From Sedimentitalea xiamensis (lineage in GTDB: Bacteria > Pseudomonadota > Alphaproteobacteria > Rhodobacterales > Rhodobacteraceae): a DNA stretch of 64,000 nucleotides. Position 1 is the first letter of the stretch. Every line of letters starts with the position of its first letter. Below the pieces are notes generated by a model. The model did no database searches. It was not told the DNA's origin and saw nothing but the letters and a program-made list of their open reading frames with translations. Positions 58,070 to 64,000 of the stretch are shown here, one piece after another. The stretch lies in the NCBI RefSeq assembly GCF_030164465.1, contig NZ_JASNJE010000001.1, forward strand, positions 248,001 through 312,000, read 5' to 3'. A program made the position numbers and the translations under genes.

Positions 58070-59904
58070 TCGGCCGCCTCCGGGTTCAGGAACCCGCCGG
58101 ATTGACGCGCCCAGAACTGCGCATATAGCCCGTTCCCGGCCAAAAGCCCGGAATGGCTGCCCTGTTCGACGATCCGGCCCTGATCCATGACGAGGATCCG
58201 GTCCATTCGGGCGATGGTGGACAGGCGATGCGCGATGGCGATCACCGTCTTGCCTTCCATCATGCCATAAAGCGTGTCCTGTATCGCCGCCTCGACCTCG
58301 CTGTCCAGTGCGCTGGTGGCCTCGTCCAGCAGCAGGATCGGGGCATCCTTCAGGATCACACGCGCCAGAGTCACCCGCTGGCGTTGCCCGCCGGACAGTT
58401 TCACCCCGCGTTCGCCCACATGGGCGTCATAGCCGGTGCGCCCCTGCGGATCGGCGAGGTCGAGAATGAACTCATGCGCCTCCGCTTGCTGCGCGGCCGC
58501 GATCATCTGGTCTTCGGTGGCATCCGGCCGGCCGTAGAGAATGTTGTCGCGCACCGATCTGTGAAGCAGCGCGCTGTCCTGCTGCACCATGCCGATATGG
58601 CGGCGGAGACTGTCCTGGCGCAGATGGGTGATGTCCTGCCCATCGATCAGTATGCAACCGGATTCCGGGTCATAGAACCGCAGCAGCAGTTTCACCAATG
58701 TCGATTTTCCCGCGCCGGACCGCCCGATCAGGCCGACTTTCTCACCCGGCGCGATGGTCAGGCTGATCCGGTCGAGTCCGCCGGAGCCGCGCCCGTAGTG
58801 GTGCGACAGGGTCCGAATCTCGATCCTGCCGTCCTTCAGGCGCAGCGGCTTCGCGGAGGGATCGTCCACGAGGTCGATCGGCTGGGCGATGGTCTGCATG
58901 CCTTCGGCAACGACACCGAGTTGCCGGAAGAACGTCGTCAGCGCCCACATGATCCAGCCGGTCATGGCGTTGAGCCGCAGCGTCAGCGCAGTCGCCGCCG
59001 CAACCACCCCGACGGAAGCTTGCCCCTGCACCCAGAGATATATCGCCCATCCAACAACCCCCACGATCAGCAGCCCGTTCAGTGTCACAAGCGCCATATC
59101 CATCAGGGTGTAGATGCGCATCTCGGTCTGAAAGGTGCGGCGGGTGTTTTCGATGGCGTCCCTGGCGTAGCTCATTTCATGGTCGTGATGGGCGAACATC
59201 TTCACCGAATGAATGTTGGTATAGGCATCCACCACGCGCCCGGTGACGGTCGAGCGGGCATCGGACGCGGCTTGCGACGCCGGACCCACGCGCGCCACGG
59301 TCCAGCGGATCAGCAACGCGTAAAGCACGAACCAGATCAGAAGCGGCAACATCAGCCGCGTATCCGCGGCCGCCAGCAGGATCGCGGCCCCCACAAGATA
59401 GGCCAGGGAAAAGGAAATCGCGTCAAAAACCTGAAACACGACTTCGCCGGCAGCGGGCGGGGTCTGCATGATCCTGTTGGCGATACGCCCGGCAAAATCG
59501 TTCTCGAACCACCCGACCGACTGGCGCAGAACATGTTTGTGCGCCCGCCAGCGGATCAGTGTGCCGAAGTTCGGCAGGATCGCATTGTTCAACAGCGCCA
59601 CGTCCAGCATGTGCAGAACGGGCCGCAGGAACACGATCAACAGTCCGACAACGACCAGTTCCGGCCCATGATCCGAAATGACCTGCGTGGGATCGCCCGA
59701 CAACAGGTCGACCACCCGGCCCATGTAGTAGATCAGGCCGATCTCGATTGCCGCTACCACCACGGACAGTATTCCGGTCCAGATGAACACATGCCGGAAC
59801 GGTTCGGCATAGGCCTTCATGAACGGCCAGAGCCGGGTCGGCGGGCGGTCTTCCTGCGGGTAATCGCAATAGGGATCTACGAGGTTCTCAAAGAAACGAA
59901 ACAT
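58066..59904 (-). CDS. ABC exporter half-transporter, subunit 1
   Basis: A 612-residue fused permease-ATPase, paralogous to the next gene. It has Walker A GRSGAGKSTL, signature LSGGQRQRVTLARVIL, Walker B ILLLDEATSALDSEVEAA and the switch His in AIAHRLST, so both subunits look catalytically competent. The ATG at 59904 is chosen for its AGGAG ribosome-binding site; ten more in-frame codons upstream lack one. The 177 bases before it, after the CCA-adding enzyme, contain no clear gene. Confidence 0.93.
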   Translation of the reverse strand: MFRFFENLVDPYCDYPQEDRPPTRLWPFMKAYAEPFRHVFIWTGILSVVVAAIEIGLIYYMGRVVDLLSGDPTQVISDHGPELVVVGLLIVFLRPVLHMLDVALLNNAILPNFGTLIRWRAHKHVLRQSVGWFENDFAGRIANRIMQTPPAAGEVVFQVFDAISFSLAYLVGAAILLAAADTRLMLPLLIWFVLYALLIRWTVARVGPASQAASDARSTVTGRVVDAYTNIHSVKMFAHHDHEMSYARDAIENTRRTFQTEMRIYTLMDMALVTLNGLLIVGVVGWAIYLWVQGQASVGVVAAATALTLRLNAMTGWIMWALTTFFRQLGVVAEGMQTIAQPIDLVDDPSAKPLRLKDGRIEIRTLSHHYGRGSGGLDRISLTIAPGEKVGLIGRSGAGKSTLVKLLLRFYDPESGCILIDGQDITHLRQDSLRRHIGMVQQDSALLHRSVRDNILYGRPDATEDQMIAAAQQAEAHEFILDLADPQGRTGYDAHVGERGVKLSGGQRQRVTLARVILKDAPILLLDEATSALDSEVEAAIQDTLYGMMEGKTVIAIAHRLSTIARMDRILVMDQGRIVEQGSHSGLLAGNGLYAQFWARQSGGFLNPEAAE

Positions 59905-60081
59905 GGCGGATGCTCCTGATGAGCCGGACGGCAAGATGCATTGGGGCGATTGGTGCCGATCACCCCGTCAAGGAAGGGGATTTCAGCCCAGGCTGTTCCA
60001 GATCCCGAAATACATCTTGCATCCTCCGTGTGTCGCACCTTTCGAACTAGCCGATGGATGCCGTTCTGTCACCCAAAAATG

Positions 60082-61236
60082 TCAGCTCCGAAGGAGGGTG
60101 TCCTTGTCAAGCGCAAAGCCCGACGCGATCCAATTCCCTTCGAGCCGGGCCAGTTCCGCACCCAGGGCGGGGCCGGAAAATGCGGGCATCAGGTCGGCGG
60201 CGGCGACCGGGAACCGAGCCGTCGCACCTTTATCGATCTCGGCGGCATATCCCGCCTTCCACGGCTGTTCGGTCAGCGCGCATCGGAGCAGGACCGCGTC
60301 ACGGGCAAGCTTCGCGCCAAGCCGATAGCCCAACTCCGCCGCGCTGGCCGACCCCGTCGCCCCGTCGCGCACACGATCCAGGTATTGCGTATCGACCCGG
60401 CTGAGGCGCAGTTGCCCGGTGACATCGCTGCCCCCCAATGCGGCAAGGCGCAGCAATCGGTTGGCCTTCGCACCAGCATCGGTTTCCAGATCCACGAGAA
60501 CGGCCAGAGCGCGATCGCCGGACCCCGGCAGAAGCTGACCCAGCGCGCCGGTCGACCGCATCGCCGCTATCGACGGAGCCGGATTGCCTGCCGCCAGCAG
60601 TTTCAGCATCTCCGCGCCGATACGTTCATGGGAAAGCCTGTTCAGACCTTCGAGGTTGGCGGCGATGGCCGACAGGGCTTCGGGATCAAACCCCGCCGAT
60701 TCGTCTCCGTACCAGGCGTGAAACCTGAAATACCGCAGCGACCGCAGGTAGTCTTCGCGGATCCGGGCGTTGGCGTCACCGATGAAGCGCACGCGCCGGG
60801 CGTCGAGATCGGGCAAACCGTTCAGCGGATCGATCACCGTCCCGTCCGGTCTGGCGTAGAGCGCGTTCATGGTGAAATCCCGTCGCGCGGCGTCTTCCGC
60901 CACATCGGTGGAAAACGATACCGTGGCCCGCCGCCCGTCGGTCGACACGTCGCGCCGGAACGTCGTGACCTCGTGCGGCAGCCCGTCCTTGATCAATGTC
61001 ACCGTCCCGTGGTCGATACCTGTCGGGACCACCTTGATGCCGGCGGCCGACGCAGTTGAAGCAACGATATCAGGCGTCGCATCCGTCGCGATGTCGATGT
61101 CGCTGACCGGCACGCCCAAAAGGCTGTTGCGGACACATCCGCCGACGAACAGAACCGTGGCGCCATCAACGGACAGGGCGGAACAGACCGCCTGCGTCGC
61201 CGGATGGCGGACCCAATCCTGCGTCAACCGCGTCAT
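60082..61236 (-). CDS. cca: CCA-adding enzyme / polynucleotide adenylyltransferase family
   Basis: A 384-residue class II nucleotidyltransferase that adds or repairs the tRNA 3' CCA. It has the GGxVRD-type motif VGGCVRNSLLG and the catalytic SDIDIATDATP aspartates, plus RRDFTMNALYARPDG, PLNGLPDLDARRVRFIG and IREDYLRSLRYFRFH. A poly(A) polymerase cannot be excluded from sequence, but family position favours CCA. The ATG at 61236 overlaps the Nudix gene's stop (ATGA); the longer upstream frame is rejected. Confidence 0.93.
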   Translation of the reverse strand: MTRLTQDWVRHPATQAVCSALSVDGATVLFVGGCVRNSLLGVPVSDIDIATDATPDIVASTASAAGIKVVPTGIDHGTVTLIKDGLPHEVTTFRRDVSTDGRRATVSFSTDVAEDAARRDFTMNALYARPDGTVIDPLNGLPDLDARRVRFIGDANARIREDYLRSLRYFRFHAWYGDESAGFDPEALSAIAANLEGLNRLSHERIGAEMLKLLAAGNPAPSIAAMRSTGALGQLLPGSGDRALAVLVDLETDAGAKANRLLRLAALGGSDVTGQLRLSRVDTQYLDRVRDGATGSASAAELGYRLGAKLARDAVLLRCALTEQPWKAGYAAEIDKGATARFPVAAADLMPAFSGPALGAELARLEGNWIASGFALDKDTLLRS

Positions 61237-61832
61237 TGTTCCATCCGCGCCGCCAATCCGCGCAACATGCGCGCCGTCGCGCCCCAGATGTAATAGGGAC
61301 CGAACGGCACCGTGTAGTAATATCGCCGCTGACCGCGCCACTGCCGGGATTCCACGAGATAGTTTTCCGGCCTCAGGAGATGATCCAGCGGAACCGAAAA
61401 GACCTCGTCCACCTCGCCCGGTTCGGGCACAATCTCGAAATCCTGCCGCAGGACCGCCAGAACCGGCGTCACCATGAAACTGGTCACGGTTTCATGCGCG
61501 GGCAGAAAGCCGATGATTTCGGGCAACCCGGCCGGCAGGCCGATTTCTTCCTCTGCTTCGCGCAAAGCGGCGGCGGTGACGTCCGCATCGCCTTCGTCCT
61601 GTTTGCCGCCAGGAAAGGCGATCTGCCCCGGATGGTGCTTCAACGCCGAGGATCGTTTTGTCAGGATCACCCCCGGCCGCTCGCCTGCCAGGGAAATGCC
61701 GATCAGCACGCCCGCCGGACGCAGGGTGCGGCCGACGGGCAGTTCCGTGTTCGGATTGAGATCGAAATCGGATGACTGATGGCCCGGAAGGGCCAGCGCG
61801 TTCCTCAGTCTTTCGATCAGTTCAGTCGTCAT
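61233..61832 (-). CDS. CoA-type Nudix pyrophosphatase
   Basis: A 199-residue Nudix hydrolase of the CoA-pyrophosphatase subgroup: LTKRSSALKHHPGQIAFPGG is the subgroup-specific motif and GKQDEGDADVTAAALREAEE the Nudix box. It may cleave CoA or acyl-CoA to 3'-phospho-ADP and phosphopantetheine. The ATG at 61832 overlaps the end of hslO by 11 bases; an ATG five codons upstream is also possible. It is translationally coupled to the cca gene. Confidence 0.9.
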   Translation of the reverse strand: MTTELIERLRNALALPGHQSSDFDLNPNTELPVGRTLRPAGVLIGISLAGERPGVILTKRSSALKHHPGQIAFPGGKQDEGDADVTAAALREAEEEIGLPAGLPEIIGFLPAHETVTSFMVTPVLAVLRQDFEIVPEPGEVDEVFSVPLDHLLRPENYLVESRQWRGQRRYYYTVPFGPYYIWGATARMLRGLAARMEQ

Positions 61833-62808
61833 CGGCGGTCTTGGCATCCATGCCGACGGTCGCCGGGTCCAGATCGTAATGGGCGCTGCAGAACTGGCAG
61901 TCCGCCGTCACGCGACCGTCTTCGGTCGTCATCTTTTCGATGTCGCGCGCGGAGTAGATGGACAGGCTCTGCCGCACCCGGTCTTCGGAACAGGTGCACC
62001 CGAACCGGACCGCCTGCGCGTCAAAGACACGCGGGCTTTCCTCGTGAAACAGGCGCACCAGAAGGTCCGTGGGCGGCACGACCGGGCCAATCAGTTCAAG
62101 ATCGTCGACCGTGTCCAGCAGGATGTTCACACGGTTCCAGTTCTCACCCTCCTCGCCCTCGACCAGATCGCCAGCGCGCAGGATCTCGCCTGTGCCCGCG
62201 TCGGTCGCGACAAAAGGCGAAGCTTTGGGCATGTGCTGCAACATGATGCCCCCAGCGCGCCAGTGTTCCGGGATGCCGGGCTCCGAGGATCTGCCGAAAC
62301 TCAGCGAGAACCGTGTCGGCAGTTGTTCGGACTGCGCGAAATAGGATTCGGCGCAGGCGCTCAGCGATACGCCGGTCAAGGGTGTGATGCCCTGATAGGG
62401 TGCGTTGCCCTTGCCCTGATCGATCAGGATCGCGAAATATCCTTCGCCCACCTGGTCGAACGGCGCTGAATCGGTCAGCCGATCCGCATCGAAACTCGCA
62501 TAGGCGCGGATCTTCGCGGATTCGCCTTCCTTTTTCGGGGCATAATAGTCGGTGGCGATCATCCGCACCGGGCCCTTGGACTGCACCTGCAGGGACAGTT
62601 TCCAACGCAGTTTCACCGTCTGCCCGATCAAGGCGGTCAGGAGCGCCATTTCGGCGACAAGGGCTTCGACCTGCGGCGGATAGGCGTGCTGTTCCAGAAT
62701 GCCGCCCAATACGCCATCCAGACGGGCAACGCGGCCACGCATGTCCGAGTTGTCGAGTTGAAAAGGCAGAACCGTATCGTCCCAGGCGAGTTTTGAACCG
62801 ATAGTCAT
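61822..62808 (-). CDS. hslO: HslO (Hsp33), redox-regulated chaperone
   Basis: Hsp33 is a holdase activated by oxidation and heat. The 328-residue protein has an N-terminal folded domain (TVLPFQLDNSDMRGRVARLD) and the C-terminal redox switch of four Cys, CTCSEDRV and CQFCSAHY, that normally bind zinc. It is preceded by a candidate heat-shock promoter and by the intergenic element shared with secA. First gene of an hslO-Nudix-cca run. Confidence 0.96.
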   Translation of the reverse strand: MTIGSKLAWDDTVLPFQLDNSDMRGRVARLDGVLGGILEQHAYPPQVEALVAEMALLTALIGQTVKLRWKLSLQVQSKGPVRMIATDYYAPKKEGESAKIRAYASFDADRLTDSAPFDQVGEGYFAILIDQGKGNAPYQGITPLTGVSLSACAESYFAQSEQLPTRFSLSFGRSSEPGIPEHWRAGGIMLQHMPKASPFVATDAGTGEILRAGDLVEGEEGENWNRVNILLDTVDDLELIGPVVPPTDLLVRLFHEESPRVFDAQAVRFGCTCSEDRVRQSLSIYSARDIEKMTTEDGRVTADCQFCSAHYDLDPATVGMDAKTADDD

Positions 62809-62844
62809 GGGGTTTCCTTATGCGCCACAGGTTGGCATACCGCC

Positions 62845-62875
62845 GCAATATAGGAGCCACAACCGGCGATGTAAG
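62845..62875 (-). promoter_or_regulatory. Candidate sigma-32 promoter for hslO
   Basis: Minus-strand CTTA (62875-62872), 17 bases, CCTATATTGC (62854-62845). Compared with CTTG-N17/18-CYTATNTNNG there are two mismatches, one in each element. The start codon is 36 bases downstream. Heat-shock control of hslO is known in other bacteria. Confidence 0.5.
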
Positions 62876-62883
62876 GGCTGGGT
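62850..62883. repeat. Shared intergenic element, copy 2 (hslO/Nudix)
   Basis: Reads ATAGG-AG-CCACAA-CC- then GGCGATGTAAGGGC-TGGGT, matching 31598-31627 apart from the two inserted dinucleotides and one substitution. It overlaps the candidate hslO promoter on the minus strand and ends two bases before the plus-strand Nudix start codon. Confidence 0.65.
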
Positions 62884-62885
62884 CC

Positions 62886-63329
62886 ATGATCAGACGTTTC
62901 GGAAAGCCGCCGTCGCCGTCCCAGAACTACATCCGGCGCATGGGGGCCTACGCTCTGTTGCCTCGCGACAGCAGGCTGCTTGTGACCTGCCAAAGCGATC
63001 CAGATCCGGATTATCAGCTTCCTGGCGGCGGCGTGGATCCCGGCGAATCGCCTGTTGCGGCGCTGCACCGCGAAGTGTTCGAGGAAACCGGCTGGCGCAT
63101 AGCAGACCCACGCCGCATCGGCGCGTTTCGCCGCTTTGCCTATATGCCGGAATACGACCTGTGGGCGGAAAAGATCTGCCTCGTCTATCTGGCGCGTCCA
63201 ACACTTCGGCTGGGGCCGCCATCCGAACCGCGTCATTCGGCCCATTGGGTCGCGGCGCATGAGGCGGCGCAGATGCTCGGGAATGCCGGTGACCGCCATT
63301 TTGCCGGTCTTTGGGCGAAAACGGCTTAG
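62886..63329 (+). CDS. Nudix hydrolase
   Basis: A 147-residue Nudix protein with the complete box GGVDPGESPVAALHREVFEE followed by TGW. No subgroup motif pins the substrate; ADP-ribose or nucleotide derivatives are typical. The ATG at 62886 is preceded by AGGGCTGGGT, which overlaps the shared element, and gives a compact protein; an in-frame ATG at 62820 is rejected. It is divergent from hslO and its stop overlaps the phosphatase stop by four bases. Confidence 0.85.
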   Translation: MIRRFGKPPSPSQNYIRRMGAYALLPRDSRLLVTCQSDPDPDYQLPGGGVDPGESPVAALHREVFEETGWRIADPRRIGAFRRFAYMPEYDLWAEKICLVYLARPTLRLGPPSEPRHSAHWVAAHEAAQMLGNAGDRHFAGLWAKTA

Positions 63330-64000
63330 GGCGGGTGATATTCGAAGAGAGTCGCGGACACGTCGTCCTCCATGCCAAATTCGGGCGACATGGCCTGCGA
63401 CAGTCTCCAGAAGAGATCGTCGAGAAATTCCCGCCCGGTCTGGCGACCGTCACATGTTGCGATGAGATCGAGCAACCCGACCTGCTCCAGCATCTTGCCA
63501 TTCCTGAGACGGCATTCGGTGAACCCGTCGGAGTACAGCAGCAACCGGTCGCCCGGCTGAAGCGTCATCTCGATCTGCGCATAGGGAACGCCGGACAGCA
63601 ACCCGACCGGAACCCCGCCTTCACCGATGAATTCGGCACGGCCATCCCGGCGCAGGATCAACGGATGGGGATGCCCGGCCTGGACCATTTTCATCAATCC
63701 GGTTCTCAGATCCACGACGGCGTAGGCCATTGTAAAATATTCATCTATCCCGGTATCTGCGAGCAGGCGTTCGTTCAGGAGCCCCGCGACGGTCTCCGGT
63801 TCCCGCAGGCTGTGGCTGCCATCCGGTCGCCATTCCATCCCGAGATTCTGATCGAAATAGGAACCGCTGAGATACCCGCCAAGACGCGCCGTCACCATTG
63901 CCGAGGTGATGCCGTGACCGGACACATCAATGGAATAGAAACCCACGTGATCCGGATCGGTCGCGAACATACCGACGAGATCGCCGCCGATATGGCCGCA
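63326..64000 (-). CDS. SpoIIE/PP2C-type phosphatase, cut by window end
   Basis: The C-terminal part of a PP2C-like Ser/Thr phosphatase of the SpoIIE/RsbU type. The frame is open to base 64000 (GGDLVGMFATD), so the N-terminus, which in such proteins is often a receiver or sensor domain, lies outside. Visible motifs are FYSIDVSGHGITSAMVTARL, MVQAGHPHPLIL, DRLLLYSDGFTE and a final acidic EDDVSATLFEY. Such proteins act on anti-anti-sigma factors in partner-switching networks. No partner genes are in the window. Confidence 0.88.
   Translation of the reverse strand, partial: CGHIGGDLVGMFATDPDHVGFYSIDVSGHGITSAMVTARLGGYLSGSYFDQNLGMEWRPDGSHSLREPETVAGLLNERLLADTGIDEYFTMAYAVVDLRTGLMKMVQAGHPHPLILRRDGRAEFIGEGGVPVGLLSGVPYAQIEMTLQPGDRLLLYSDGFTECRLRNGKMLEQVGLLDLIATCDGRQTGREFLDDLFWRLSQAMSPEFGMEDDVSATLFEYHPP

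Noticed and set aside
59905-60081. Long-range inverted repeat GCAAGATG/CATCTTGC in the cca-ABC gap
   Set aside because: The arms are about 75 bases apart and only eight long, which is easily expected by chance; no gene or known site is there.

Overview
The window is a GC-rich alphaproteobacterial chromosome segment, most likely from the Rhodobacteraceae (Roseobacter group). This rests on the gene content and neighbourhoods: the flagellar gene order, the NodH-type two-domain sulfotransferase beside a Core-2/I-branching-type glycosyltransferase, lptC-lptA-lptB-hpf-ptsN with no rpoN between lptB and hpf, rimP-nusA-ylxR-infB, and secA next to a parvulin/argJ/mutT operon. No rRNA, tRNA, CRISPR array, insertion sequence or prophage was seen. 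The genes look vertically inherited and densely packed, with many 1-4 base start/stop overlaps.

Layout. 1-6811: flagellar export and rod genes (end of flhB, a FliJ-like gene, then fliL-flgH-flgA-flgG-flgF-fliQ-fliE-flgC-flgB on the minus strand, with fliI divergent). 6922-11689: an RNase D-type exonuclease, arabinose-5-phosphate isomerase, the LPS transport genes lptC/lptA/lptB, the hibernation factor hpf and ptsN. 11686-22787: a surface-glycan region with a sulfotransferase, four glycosyltransferases, galE, galU, kdsB, a PAP phosphatase (cysQ-like) and a divergent ABC-2 export permease. 22795-28704: alkB, dnaK-dnaJ behind a heat-shock-type promoter, radC and an unknown membrane-anchored protein. 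28806-34459: secA, and divergently a parvulin, argJ and mutT, then a 44-residue small gene. 34534-41848 (minus strand): infB, ylxR, nusA and rimP with a candidate attenuated leader, then a compact solute-binding protein and a prolyl aminopeptidase. 41898-46905: ubiG, a MarR regulator, a nitrilase-family amidase, glutaredoxin, comF, an NDUFAF5-like methyltransferase and hemH. 46983-54799: an envelope cluster with a small membrane protein, two L,D-transpeptidases, a CAP lipoprotein, a large periplasmic coiled-coil protein, an orphan TAXI binding protein and a membrane-anchored ExeA-like ATPase. 54968-64000: an RNA methyltransferase, a heterodimeric ABC exporter pair, CCA-adding enzyme, a CoA-type Nudix hydrolase, hslO, a second Nudix hydrolase and the end of a SpoIIE/PP2C phosphatase.

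Working together. KpsF/KdsD and KdsB make CMP-Kdo, and LptA/B/C move LPS. GalU and GalE supply UDP-sugars to the glycosyltransferases, and the CysQ-like phosphatase can clear the PAP released by the sulfotransferase, so the 11.7-22.8 kb region reads as a decorated (possibly sulfated) surface-glycan locus. The main new observations are: CtrA-box-like sites (TNAA-N7-TTAACC or a close variant) near flgB/fliI, radC, comF and the L,D-transpeptidase/coiled-coil genes; a promoter followed by an intrinsic terminator ahead of rimP; a near-identical element shared by the secA and hslO upstream regions; a 39-base identical tract in two otherwise diverged tandem glycosyltransferases; a 44-residue gene isolated between terminators; and the coiled-coil/TAXI/ExeA-Sel1 gene trio, the best candidate for an undescribed envelope system. 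Promoters, attenuators and binding sites were found by eye and are inferences.
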